Assembly (NCBI GenBank): GCA_000431815.1
Contig: FR889234.1
Coordinates: 20,349-64,529 of the forward strand
Length of the DNA: 44,181 bases
Direction of reading: 5' to 3'
Source of the DNA: Butyrivibrio sp. CAG:318
Lineage (GTDB): Bacteria; Bacillota; Clostridia; Lachnospirales; Lachnospiraceae
Each line of letters starts with the position of its first letter. The first letter of the stretch is position 1. Shown here piece by piece: positions 26,374 to 34,636 of this stretch. Made by a program: the position numbers and the translations under genes. The notes beneath the pieces were generated by a model. That model saw only the letters and a list, made by a program, of their open reading frames with translations. It was not told the DNA's origin and made no database searches.

Positions 26374-27118
26374 TCAGTTTTCAAGAACGAGAATGCTTCT
26401 TGGTGAAGAAGGGATAGATAAATTGCAGCACAGCAAAGTTGCGATATTCGGAATCGGAGGAGTCGGAGGATATGTGGCCGAAGCACTCGCCAGAAGTGGT
26501 GTGGGCTCATTTGTTCTGGTGGATGACGATAAAGTCTGTCTTACCAACATTAACAGGCAGATAATTGCATTAAGAAGTACTGTCGGTAAAGATAAAGTAG
26601 AAGTTATGAGAGACAGGATTCTTGATATCAATCCTAAAGCCGAAGTTGAAGTGCGCAAATGCTTTTTTTTGCCGGAAAATGCGGATGAATTTAATTTTGA
26701 AGAATATTCATATGTGGTAGATGCAGTGGATACGGTTACGGCCAAGATAAGCATCATTATGAAAGCCAAGGAAGTGAAAGTACCTGTAATAAGCTGTATG
26801 GGAGCCGGCAACAAACTAGACCCGACAGCGCTTAAGGTAGCGGATATATATAAGACATCTATGTGCCCGCTTGCCAAGGTCATGCGCCATGAACTTAAGA
26901 AACGCGGTGTAAGAAAATTAAAAGTTGTATATTCGACCGAACAGCCCAAAAGACCGGTTGAAGATATGGCAGGCAGCTGCCGTACCAACTGCGTGTGTCC
27001 GCCGGGTGCCAAGCACAAATGCACCGAAAGAAGAGACATACCGGGAAGTGTGTCATTTGTACCATCGGTTGCCGGACTTATAATTGCCGGAGAAGTTATA
27101 AAAGATTTGTGCAGATAA
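26366..27118 (+). CDS. tcdA: tRNA threonylcarbamoyladenosine dehydratase
   Basis: A 250-residue E1-like (ThiF/MoeB superfamily) enzyme. TcdA uses ATP to cyclise t6A37 in tRNA to ct6A, a modification that tunes ANN decoding. The nucleotide loop GIGGVGGYVAEALARSGVG (near 28-46) and the following acidic strand with N-x-N-R-Q (TNINRQI) match the family. Cysteines CVCPPGAKHKC near 211-221 are typical of the group. The start has AAGGAG 7 nt upstream and lies inside the end of the GGDEF gene, which suggests translational coupling. The name csdL/ygdL is also used. Confidence 0.93.
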   Translation: MPDQFSRTRMLLGEEGIDKLQHSKVAIFGIGGVGGYVAEALARSGVGSFVLVDDDKVCLTNINRQIIALRSTVGKDKVEVMRDRILDINPKAEVEVRKCFFLPENADEFNFEEYSYVVDAVDTVTAKISIIMKAKEVKVPVISCMGAGNKLDPTALKVADIYKTSMCPLAKVMRHELKKRGVRKLKVVYSTEQPKRPVEDMAGSCRTNCVCPPGAKHKCTERRDIPGSVSFVPSVAGLIIAGEVIKDLCR

Positions 27119-27132
27119 TATAAAAAAACATA

Positions 27133-27161
27133 TTGACAAATATTATCTGCCGTGTTAGCTT
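27133..27161 (+). promoter_or_regulatory. Promoter for the leader ORF and ABC exporter
   Basis: A perfect TTGACA (27133-27138), 17 nt and TAGCTT (27156-27161). The -10 box is weak but keeps the T-A-n-n-n-T pattern. It begins 15 nt after tcdA. Confidence 0.6.
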
Positions 27162-27197
27162 GATAACAGACATTAATAAATCAAGGAGGTAGGAAAT

Positions 27198-27275
27198 ATG
27201 TTTACAAAAATAAGAATAAATGTCATTAACAATTACACAAAGAACAATACAGCCTGCCTCGGTGGATTATTCTAA
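27198..27275 (+). CDS. 25-codon leader peptide upstream of the ABC exporter
   Basis: An ORF of 25 codons preceded by a near-perfect Shine-Dalgarno (AAGGAGGT, 27183-27190) 7 nt before its ATG. It is the strongest binding site in this neighbourhood, which argues that the peptide is really translated. The peptide begins MFTKIRINV, is rich in Asn, Lys and Thr, and ends CLGGLF. It lies between a promoter and a branched terminator that precedes the exporter genes. By analogy with leader peptides of antibiotic-responsive ABC exporters (for example bmrB before bmrCD in Bacillus), ribosome behaviour on this ORF probably controls read-through. A secreted signal or modified peptide is a less likely alternative. 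Confidence 0.6.
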   Translation: MFTKIRINVINNYTKNNTACLGGLF

Positions 27276-27293
27276 TTAATACAATATAATTAT

Positions 27294-27379
27294 AAGTCCG
27301 AGAGTGATGCGCAGTCTGTATTGGCTGCGCTTTTATATTGCCATTTTATGGCAGATATGAACACTCCCGGACTTTTTTT
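27294..27379 (+). terminator. Branched terminator / attenuator before the ABC exporter
   Basis: Outer arms AAGTCCGAGAGTG (27294-27306) and CACTCCCGGACTT (27362-27374) form 12 pairs with one mismatch and run into seven Ts (27373-27379). The enclosed loop holds two further hairpins: 27309-27316 with 27323-27330, and 27339-27344 with 27348-27353. CTCGG inside the leader ORF (27258-27262) can pair with CCGAG (27298-27302) of the 5' arm as an alternative fold. Position before the exporter suggests conditional termination. Confidence 0.7.
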
Positions 27380-27415
27380 GTGTGTTCTGCCGGGGATGGA
27401 AGAAGGAAGGAGAAT

Positions 27416-29191
27416 ATGGTGAAAAAGGTAAATAAAAACCCGCTGTGGCGTTATGCCGGCAGCAATTGGTGGCGGTATCTTATCGGTCTGACATCACTCG
27501 TGATGAGTGTATTGCTTGATATATGGTTCCCGCTGATAACGATGTCGATCGTTGATGATGTGATAATCGGCGGCGATATGCATATGCTTAAAATCGACTT
27601 GATATGTATACTGATTAACGGTTTCGGAAGGGCAGTCTCGCAATACCTCAAAGAATTTTTCTGCGATGTATCGGGATGCCGTGTTGCGAGTATGTCGAGA
27701 AAGAATCTCTTCAATCATATCCAGAAATTATCGAGGTCATATTTTAACCGCAATAATACCGGAGAACTCATGGCGCGTGTTAAAGATGATGTGGACAAAC
27801 TCTGGGATGTGTTTGGATTTGTCGGAATGTTATCCATAGAAGCCACAGGATATACGATCGGTGCGATCATTGCCATGGTAAGGCTTGACTGGAAGTTAAG
27901 CATAGTGCCGTTGCTCACACTGCCGGTTATCGGAGTTATGGCGGTAAGACTTGAACGGAAATTAGGTAAAATATACGGAGACATAAGCGAGCAGAATGCC
28001 GTATTAAACACTGTCGTTCAGGAGAATCTCTCCGGAGTAAGGACGGTAAAGTCATTTGCCGGGGAGGAATATGAGCTGAAAAAATTCAGAAGCAGCAACA
28101 ACAGATATTCCGAACTCAATGTCGACCAGGCAGTCATGATGGCAAAGTTTGACCCGTATATGGGATTTATTCCCAAAATAATGCAGCTTTTTGTACTGCT
28201 TCTGGGAGGACTTGCTGTAATAAAAGGCAATATGACACTCGGAGTTCTCACGGCATTTATACAATATGCCAACAATATCGTATGGCCTATGCAGAACATG
28301 GGATGGCTTACGAACTCACTTGCCGCCGGAATAGCCTCCAATAAGAAAATCAACAAAATCCTTGCTGAGGAGGCCGGGATAAAGGACGCGCCGGATGCAG
28401 TTAAAGATGCGGATCCTGACGGTGAAATTTCGTTCAATGACGTTTCGTTTTCAATGAACGGAAGAAAGATACTTGACGGTATTTCTTTTGAACTGCCGGT
28501 TGGAAAAACACTCGGAATCATGGGAGTCACCGGCTCCGGCAAAAGTACCATTGTTAATCTGATAGGACGTTTCTATGATGTAGAATCCGGAAGCATTACC
28601 ATGGACGGCATCGACATAAGAAAACTTCCGCTTGAAGCGGTGCGCTCGCAGTCGGCAGTGGTTACGCAGGAAGTATTTCTTTTCTCCGATACGATTAAGG
28701 AAAATATAAAACTCGGACGAAAAGACAGCATGAGTGATGAGACGGTAAAAGAAGCACTTGAGATGGCACATGCATCGGAATTTGTAGATAAACTCACACT
28801 TGGAAGCGATACTGTAATCGGAGAGAGAGGTGTCGGATTGTCGGGCGGACAGAAACAGAGAATAAGCCTGGCAAGGGCACTTGCAAGAAAAGCTCCCGTA
28901 CTTATTCTGGATGATTCGACATCGGCACTTGACATGGAAACGGAACGCGATATCCGGAACGGTCTGCTGCAGATGAAAGATGTCAGCAAGATAATAATAG
29001 CACACAGGATTTCGTCAGTCTGTAAAGCGGATGAAATAATTGTGCTGGATAACGGAAAAATTGCGGAACGCGGAACCCATAAGGAACTGCTTGAACGCGA
29101 AGGATTATATTATTCGACCTACGAGGCACAGTACGGGGACTACCGTAAAGCACTCAAGGTTATAGGAGAGGAGGAACTCATATGTCAATAA
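27416..29191 (+). CDS. Heterodimeric ABC exporter, subunit with degenerate Walker B site
   Basis: A 591-residue half-transporter with about six membrane helices (residues about 20-320) followed by an ATPase domain. Walker A is VTGSGKST (near 369-376), the signature GLSGGQKQR (near 472-480), and Walker B LILDDSTSALD, in which Asp500 replaces the catalytic Glu. This is the hallmark of the degenerate half of heterodimeric exporters such as BmrC/BmrD and TM287/TM288. Start 27416 follows AAGGAGA; an earlier in-frame ATG at 27338 lies inside the attenuator. It overlaps the next gene by 10 nt. The likely role is drug or peptide export, with substrate unknown. Confidence 0.92.
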   Translation: MVKKVNKNPLWRYAGSNWWRYLIGLTSLVMSVLLDIWFPLITMSIVDDVIIGGDMHMLKIDLICILINGFGRAVSQYLKEFFCDVSGCRVASMSRKNLFNHIQKLSRSYFNRNNTGELMARVKDDVDKLWDVFGFVGMLSIEATGYTIGAIIAMVRLDWKLSIVPLLTLPVIGVMAVRLERKLGKIYGDISEQNAVLNTVVQENLSGVRTVKSFAGEEYELKKFRSSNNRYSELNVDQAVMMAKFDPYMGFIPKIMQLFVLLLGGLAVIKGNMTLGVLTAFIQYANNIVWPMQNMGWLTNSLAAGIASNKKINKILAEEAGIKDAPDAVKDADPDGEISFNDVSFSMNGRKILDGISFELPVGKTLGIMGVTGSGKSTIVNLIGRFYDVESGSITMDGIDIRKLPLEAVRSQSAVVTQEVFLFSDTIKENIKLGRKDSMSDETVKEALEMAHASEFVDKLTLGSDTVIGERGVGLSGGQKQRISLARALARKAPVLILDDSTSALDMETERDIRNGLLQMKDVSKIIIAHRISSVCKADEIIVLDNGKIAERGTHKELLEREGLYYSTYEAQYGDYRKALKVIGEEELICQ

Positions 29192-30969
29192 ACTCGGTAA
29201 AAGAGGACGAGGAACAGAAAGACTCCGTCAAGATCAAAGTGATAATGAGACTTTTCGGTTATATGCTCAAGTACAAAAAACAGATTGCGTTTGTTCTGGT
29301 ATGTATGTTTATCGCACTCGGAATATCCATTGTAAATCCCCTGCTTTTGCAGCGCGCGATAGATGTGGATATCGTAAACGGCAATTGGAAAGGACTTGTG
29401 ATAATTGTGGCGGTATCACTTGTACTAAGCATTATTTATATGGTAAGTGCAAGGATGTGGATGAAAACAATGGCACATGTATCCAATGATGTGCTCCTTA
29501 CCATAAGGGATGAATTGTATACACACATACAGACATTAAGTTTCAGTTTTTTTGACAGCAGGCCGACCGGTAAAATCCTTTCGAGGGTAATCGGCGATGT
29601 CAACTCACTCAAAGATGTAATACAAAGCACAGTCACACAGCTTCTGCCGGATTTTCTGACGGTGATAGTCGTGCTGGTAATGATGATAATTGTCAACCCA
29701 TATCTGACCTTGTCAGCGGTTGCGGCACTGCCTGTAATATTTGCAGGAATGTATATAACTGAAATTCTTGCACATAAGAGATGGCAGGTCTTCAGAAAAA
29801 AATCATCCAATATATCAGCATTTGTGCACGAGGATTTGTCAGGAATCGGAATTGTGCAGAGTTTTACGGCAGAAAAAGAATCGGAAAAGGAATTTGACGG
29901 ACTGGTGAAAGAACATCAGCAATCATTCATCAAGGCGGTGGCTCTTGCGGATGTATTCAGTCCGACAATTGAAATATCATGGGGAATAGGAACATTCCTT
30001 TTATATTTTATAGGAATTAGGAAACTCGGAACGGATGCTGTCGGAGTCGGAACGTATACGGCTTTTGCAATCTATCTGTCGATGTTCTGGGGGCCGATTC
30101 GTAACCTTGCATCATATTACAATAAACTGGTAACCAATATATCGGCTGCGGAGCGTGTTTTTGATATCATGGATACACCGGCGGATGTAACGGACAGCGA
30201 GGATGCTATCGAACTTGGCGACATTAAAGGTCATGTGCAGTTTGAACATGTCGGTTTTGCGTACCCGGATGAACCGGATGTAAAAGTACTTGATGATGTT
30301 AATTTTGACATCAGACCGGGAGAGACAATCGCACTTGTGGGACCTACCGGAGCCGGTAAAACAACAATAGTCAGCCTTATAAGCAGATTCTACAATGCGA
30401 CGGAGGGCAGGGTTCTTGTGGACGGTATGGATCTTAGAGACGTAACGCTTGCAAGTCTCAGGCACCGGATGGGTGTAATGACACAGGATAACTTTCTTTT
30501 TTCCGGGACGATAAGGGAAAATATCAAGTACGGAAGACGGGATGCCACGGATGAAGAGATGGTGGCAGCGGCAAAGGCTGTGCATGCGCATCAGTTTATC
30601 ATGCAGCTTGAAAAAGGCTACGATACAGAGATAAGCGAGCGTGGAGCGAGGCTGTCCATAGGACAGAGACAGCTTCTTGCATTTGCCAGGACAATGGTTT
30701 CCAACCCTGCCATCCTGGTGTTGGATGAAGCGACATCAAGCATTGATACACACACGGAAATTCTGGTACAGCAGGGAATTGAGTCACTTCTTAATGGAAG
30801 GACTTCATTTGTGATAGCGCACAGACTTTCTACGATTAAGAATGCTGACAGGATATTCGTAATCGATGAAGGCGGAATCAAAGAAGCCGGAACACATGAG
30901 GAACTGATGAAGGCCAAAGGAGAGTACTTTGAACTTTATGAAGCACAGTTCGAGGGAGTTGCAGTTTAG
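29182..30969 (+). CDS. Heterodimeric ABC exporter, catalytic subunit
   Basis: A 595-residue half-transporter: six membrane helices in residues about 25-320, then an ATPase domain. Walker A is GPTGAGKTT, Walker B ILVLDEATSSID with the catalytic Glu at 516, and the H-loop is in IAHRLST. The ABC signature is LSIGQRQ instead of LSGGQ. This fits the partner role: its signature pairs with the degenerate nucleotide site of the first subunit, while its own Walker motifs form the active site with the intact LSGGQ of the partner. The start has GAGGAGG upstream and lies within the end of the preceding gene. I saw no terminator before the next promoter. Confidence 0.92.
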   Translation: MSINSVKEDEEQKDSVKIKVIMRLFGYMLKYKKQIAFVLVCMFIALGISIVNPLLLQRAIDVDIVNGNWKGLVIIVAVSLVLSIIYMVSARMWMKTMAHVSNDVLLTIRDELYTHIQTLSFSFFDSRPTGKILSRVIGDVNSLKDVIQSTVTQLLPDFLTVIVVLVMMIIVNPYLTLSAVAALPVIFAGMYITEILAHKRWQVFRKKSSNISAFVHEDLSGIGIVQSFTAEKESEKEFDGLVKEHQQSFIKAVALADVFSPTIEISWGIGTFLLYFIGIRKLGTDAVGVGTYTAFAIYLSMFWGPIRNLASYYNKLVTNISAAERVFDIMDTPADVTDSEDAIELGDIKGHVQFEHVGFAYPDEPDVKVLDDVNFDIRPGETIALVGPTGAGKTTIVSLISRFYNATEGRVLVDGMDLRDVTLASLRHRMGVMTQDNFLFSGTIRENIKYGRRDATDEEMVAAAKAVHAHQFIMQLEKGYDTEISERGARLSIGQRQLLAFARTMVSNPAILVLDEATSSIDTHTEILVQQGIESLLNGRTSFVIAHRLSTIKNADRIFVIDEGGIKEAGTHEELMKAKGEYFELYEAQFEGVAV

Positions 30970-30979
30970 AAAAATATAA

Positions 30980-31009
30980 TTGGATTGTAGGACCCGGGTG
31001 TGGTATAAT
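30980..31009 (+). promoter_or_regulatory. Promoter of the phosphonate operon
   Basis: TTGGAT (30980-30985), 18 nt and TATAAT (31004-31009). The -10 box lies in the first arm of a long inverted repeat. Confidence 0.55.
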
Positions 31010-31039
31010 TAATCCAAAGCGCGATGCGCGGATTAATTA
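31006..31039. promoter_or_regulatory. Long palindrome overlapping the -10 box: operator or leader hairpin
   Basis: TAATTAATCC (31006-31015) is repeated inverted at 31030-31039, with a nested GCGC (31019-31022) / GCGC (31026-31029). It overlaps the -10 hexamer and the start site. It could be a repressor site in DNA or a hairpin at the 5' end of the RNA. Confidence 0.5.
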
Positions 31040-31056
31040 GCCAAAGGAGTTTAATG

Positions 31057-32187
31057 ATGCAGATTAAGCGTAACATTTTACTTAACCCGGGTCCTTCCAC
31101 TACTACGGATACCGTTAAGATGGCGCAGGTTGTGCCTGATATATGTCCAAGAGAGAAAGAATTTGCCGGACTTATGAAGCAGATGAGAGAGGACCTTGTA
31201 AGAATTGTACATGGTCCGCTTGATGAGTACACGGCGGTTCTTTTTTGTGGTTCAGGTACTATTAATATAGATATATGTCTGAATTCTCTTCTTGATAAGG
31301 ATAAGAAGGCCTTGATAATCAATAATGGTGCATACAGCACAAGGGCGGCGGAAGTATGTGAATATTACGGGCTGCCGCATATTAATCTCGTCCTTCCGGT
31401 GGATGATGTTCCGGATATGGAACTGGTTGGCCGGACTCTGGATGATAATCCGGATATTGGGATAGTATATATTACACATAATGAGACCGGAACGGGAATT
31501 GGGAATCCTATAAGAGAGATAGGAAGGATGGCGCATGAACATGGTGCCATATTTGTGACCGATACGACATCCACATATGCCATGGTTCCGATAGATGTTA
31601 AGCGGGACAATATTGATTTCTGTATGGCATCGGCGCAGAAGGGAATCATGGGAATGACGGGACTCTCGTTTATAGTCGGACGTAAGGATATCATAGAGAA
31701 ATCGAAGGATTATCCGAAGCGTTCATATTACTGTAATCTTTACATGCAATATGATTTCTTTAAGAGAACCGGTGAGATGCATTTTACACCGCCTGTACAG
31801 ACCATATATGCGGCAAGGCAGGCGCTTGATGAATATTTTGCAGAGGGTGAGGAAGCCAAATGGGCCAGACATACACGTGTTATGAATGCCATTCATGACG
31901 GACTTGCCGCTCTTGGCTTCAGGGAAGCGATAAGAAGGGAAATTCAGGTCGGATTGGTTGCATCGGTAATATATCCTGATGATGAGAACTGGAATTTTGA
32001 GAAAGTGCACGATTATTGTTATGAGCGCGGTTTTACCATATATCCCGGCAAAATAACAGGTGCCAACACATTCAGGTTATGTGCGCTTGGAGCTATTGAC
32101 GTCAGTGATATAGAGGATTTCTTTGCGGTGCTTAAGCAGGCACTCAAAGCCAATAATATTGCGATACCTCTCAAATATAATAACTAG
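31057..32187 (+). CDS. phnW: 2-aminoethylphosphonate--pyruvate aminotransferase
   Basis: A class V PLP aminotransferase of about 376 residues. In a biosynthetic setting it converts phosphonoacetaldehyde to 2-aminoethylphosphonate. The N-terminus NILLNPGPSTTTDTVK and the cofactor lysine in ASAQKGIMGMTG (near residue 194) match the family. Two adjacent ATG codons (31054 and 31057) are possible starts after AAGGAG. The gene comes before aepY (13-nt gap) and aepX, so the order is third enzyme, second enzyme, first enzyme of the pathway. No phosphonatase gene is nearby, which favours synthesis over breakdown. Confidence 0.88.
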   Translation: MQIKRNILLNPGPSTTTDTVKMAQVVPDICPREKEFAGLMKQMREDLVRIVHGPLDEYTAVLFCGSGTINIDICLNSLLDKDKKALIINNGAYSTRAAEVCEYYGLPHINLVLPVDDVPDMELVGRTLDDNPDIGIVYITHNETGTGIGNPIREIGRMAHEHGAIFVTDTTSTYAMVPIDVKRDNIDFCMASAQKGIMGMTGLSFIVGRKDIIEKSKDYPKRSYYCNLYMQYDFFKRTGEMHFTPPVQTIYAARQALDEYFAEGEEAKWARHTRVMNAIHDGLAALGFREAIRREIQVGLVASVIYPDDENWNFEKVHDYCYERGFTIYPGKITGANTFRLCALGAIDVSDIEDFFAVLKQALKANNIAIPLKYNN

Positions 32188-32199
32188 AAGGAGCCTTGT

Positions 32200-33330
32200 A
32201 TGCAGGTAGAAGATTTTGTACAGGAACTTAAGAATATAGGAATAAAGGAAATGTTCGGAGTACCGGACTCCACTTTGAAGCAGTTCTGCGATTATCTTAA
32301 CAGGGAAGGCAGTGGAGATTTTACACATATGGTTCCGCCCAATGAAGGTGCGGCGGTCGGTCTTGCTGCCGGAAGTTATCTTGCAAAAGGCCGCCCGGCA
32401 TGTGTATATATGCAGAACAGCGGAATAGGCAATATAGTTAATCCGCTTACATCCATAGCCAATGAAGACGTATATGGTATTCCGATGCTTTTTCTGGTCG
32501 GATGGAGAGGTGAACCGGGTGTGCATGATGAGCCGCAGCATGTGTTTATGGGTAAAATTACAGAGCCGATATTCGATGTGCTCGGCGTGGAACATTCATG
32601 TATAAGTAAAGATACTACTGCCGAAGAGCTTCATGAAATAATGCTGAAAGCCGGTAAGACGCTTAAATCAGAGAAACAGTATGCTATAATTATCAAGAAA
32701 GACACATTCCAGGCGAGACAATCAGAACCTTATACCAATAATTATGAACTGGTAAGGGAACAGGCAATTGCCGGTATTATAAGGTCACTGGATCCGGATG
32801 ATGTTATCATATCTACTACCGGTAAAATATCCAGGGAAGTTTATGAACAGAGTGATATAATAAATGGAAACCATAAGCAGGCATTTCTTACAGTCGGCGG
32901 TATGGGCCATGCGTCCATGATAGCTTACGGATATGCTTCAAGCCGTCCTGATAAGAAAGTATATTGTATAGACGGTGACGGTGCAGAACTTATGCACATG
33001 GGAGCACTCAGTTTCATAGGAAGTCATAAGACGGACAATCTGGTGCATATATGTATTAATAACGCGGCACATGAATCGGTCGGAGGAATGCCGACGGGAG
33101 CAGCCGGAATGAGTTATGCCGGTATAGCCAAGGCCTGCGGTTACGATCTTGTACTTACCGCATCGACTGAGAAGGAACTTGAAGAAGCACTGGCGAAGGT
33201 ACATGGATTTAACGGAACCGCATATCTGGAGATTTTTGTCAGCATGCAGTCAAGAGCGGATCTCGGAAGACCTAAGGAGAGCGCGAGACAGAACAGAATT
33301 AATTTTATGGAATATCAGGAGGTCAGATAG
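32200..33330 (+). CDS. aepY: Phosphonopyruvate decarboxylase
   Basis: A 376-residue thiamine-diphosphate enzyme that decarboxylates phosphonopyruvate to phosphonoacetaldehyde, the irreversible step that pulls C-P bond formation forward. Family motifs include GVPDSTLKQFCDYLN at the N-terminus, NEGAAVGLAAGSYLA with the ThDP-activating Glu, GWRGEPGVHDEPQH, and the cofactor-binding IDGDGAELMHMG. AAGGAG lies before the ATG. The stop is directly followed by the aepX start with no gap. The enzyme acts between AepX and PhnW. Confidence 0.94.
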   Translation: MQVEDFVQELKNIGIKEMFGVPDSTLKQFCDYLNREGSGDFTHMVPPNEGAAVGLAAGSYLAKGRPACVYMQNSGIGNIVNPLTSIANEDVYGIPMLFLVGWRGEPGVHDEPQHVFMGKITEPIFDVLGVEHSCISKDTTAEELHEIMLKAGKTLKSEKQYAIIIKKDTFQARQSEPYTNNYELVREQAIAGIIRSLDPDDVIISTTGKISREVYEQSDIINGNHKQAFLTVGGMGHASMIAYGYASSRPDKKVYCIDGDGAELMHMGALSFIGSHKTDNLVHICINNAAHESVGGMPTGAAGMSYAGIAKACGYDLVLTASTEKELEEALAKVHGFNGTAYLEIFVSMQSRADLGRPKESARQNRINFMEYQEVR

Positions 33331-34626
33331 GTGAAACAGATTTATACTTGTTTTTGCACGGATGTCATACATGAAGGGCATCTTAATATAATAAATAAAG
33401 CATTGGAATACGGAGAACTTACCGTAGGTGTCCTCAGTGATAAAGCTATGATATGTTATAACAGGTTTCCTACAATAACCATGCAGGAACGCATTGACAT
33501 GGTCAAAGATATACCGGGTGTATCACATGTCATCGTGCAGAACGAGGTTATGTATGATGAGATAGTCAACGAGCTAAAGCCGGATTATGTAATACACGGA
33601 GATAACTGGAAAAGCGGTCCTGAGGCGGCGATAAGGGACAATGTTATTGCCAATCTTAAGAAATACGGCGGAGAGCTTATTGAGGTAGGTTATACATACA
33701 GTGACAGAATCCGTAAGATAGATGCACAGATAACACAGAAACTTGCAATGCCTGAGTTCAGACGCAAGAGACTTAAACAGCTTATCAATCTTTGTCCGAT
33801 AGTTAAGACTTGTGAAGTCCACAGCGGACTTACCGGCCTTATAGCAGAGAAAACGGTAATACAGAATGATAATGAATTGAGACAGTTTGACGCAATGTGG
33901 ATATCGAGCCTGTGCGATTCCACAGATAAGGGTAAGCCTGACATAGAACTTGTAGATATGTCATCAAGGCTTCGTACAATAGATGATGTGCTGGATGTAA
34001 CGACTAAGCCGATTATTCTTGACGGAGATACGGGCGGACTTACGGAGCATTTTGTATACAATGTCAGAACACTTGAGAGAGTCGGTGTGTCGGCAGTTAT
34101 CATAGAAGATAAGACCGGCCTTAAGAAAAATTCATTGTTCGGAACCGAGGTTGTGCAGACGCAGGACAGCATAGAGCACTTCTGTGAGAAAATCAGGGCC
34201 GGCAAGGATGCGCAGAGAACTGATGATTTCATGATAATTGCGCGGATTGAAAGTCTGATTCTTGAACAGGGAATGGAGGATGCACTTAACCGTGCAAGGG
34301 CATATGTCAAAGCAGGTGCGGACGGAATAATGATACATTCCAGACGGAAGACGCCGGATGAGATCTTTGAATTCTGTGATACTTTCAGGCAGGAGAATAA
34401 GACCACACCGATAGTTGTGGTTCCTACATCATTTAACAGTGTTACTGAGGAAGAACTTGCGGCTCATGGCATTAATATTGTCATATATGCCAATCAGCTT
34501 ATGAGAAGTGCTTTCCCTGCAATGAAAAACACTGCTGAGTCAATTCTTAAGAACCACAGGGCAATGGAGATAGATTCTTCTCTTATGCCTTTCAAGGACA
34601 TTATAAGACTTATTGACGAGATCTAA
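33331..34626 (+). CDS. aepX: Phosphoenolpyruvate mutase with N-terminal cytidylyltransferase-like domain
   Basis: A 431-residue fusion. Residues about 1-135 resemble a nucleotidyltransferase of the TagD/cytidylyltransferase fold, with HEGH at 14-17. The second family motif (ISTS/T-like) is not obvious; the matching region reads YSDRIRKID. Residues about 145-431 form the PEP mutase barrel of the isocitrate-lyase superfamily, with the diagnostic EDKTGLKKNS near 259-268. PEP mutase forms the C-P bond by rearranging PEP to phosphonopyruvate. The start is GTG, 8 nt after AGGAGG. The N-terminal domain may activate a downstream phosphonate or may only be structural. Confidence 0.93.
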   Translation: MKQIYTCFCTDVIHEGHLNIINKALEYGELTVGVLSDKAMICYNRFPTITMQERIDMVKDIPGVSHVIVQNEVMYDEIVNELKPDYVIHGDNWKSGPEAAIRDNVIANLKKYGGELIEVGYTYSDRIRKIDAQITQKLAMPEFRRKRLKQLINLCPIVKTCEVHSGLTGLIAEKTVIQNDNELRQFDAMWISSLCDSTDKGKPDIELVDMSSRLRTIDDVLDVTTKPIILDGDTGGLTEHFVYNVRTLERVGVSAVIIEDKTGLKKNSLFGTEVVQTQDSIEHFCEKIRAGKDAQRTDDFMIIARIESLILEQGMEDALNRARAYVKAGADGIMIHSRRKTPDEIFEFCDTFRQENKTTPIVVVPTSFNSVTEEELAAHGINIVIYANQLMRSAFPAMKNTAESILKNHRAMEIDSSLMPFKDIIRLIDEI

Positions 34627-34636
34627 GGAGTGGAAT

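Noticed and set aside
27338..27415. Upstream start extending the first ABC subunit by 26 residues
   Set aside because: These codons lie inside the branched terminator and have no binding site, while ATG 27416 has AAGGAGA and begins a normal exporter N-terminus.
33149..33334. ORF at the end of aepY in another frame
   Set aside because: It is an out-of-frame shadow of a confidently identified gene and has no binding site.
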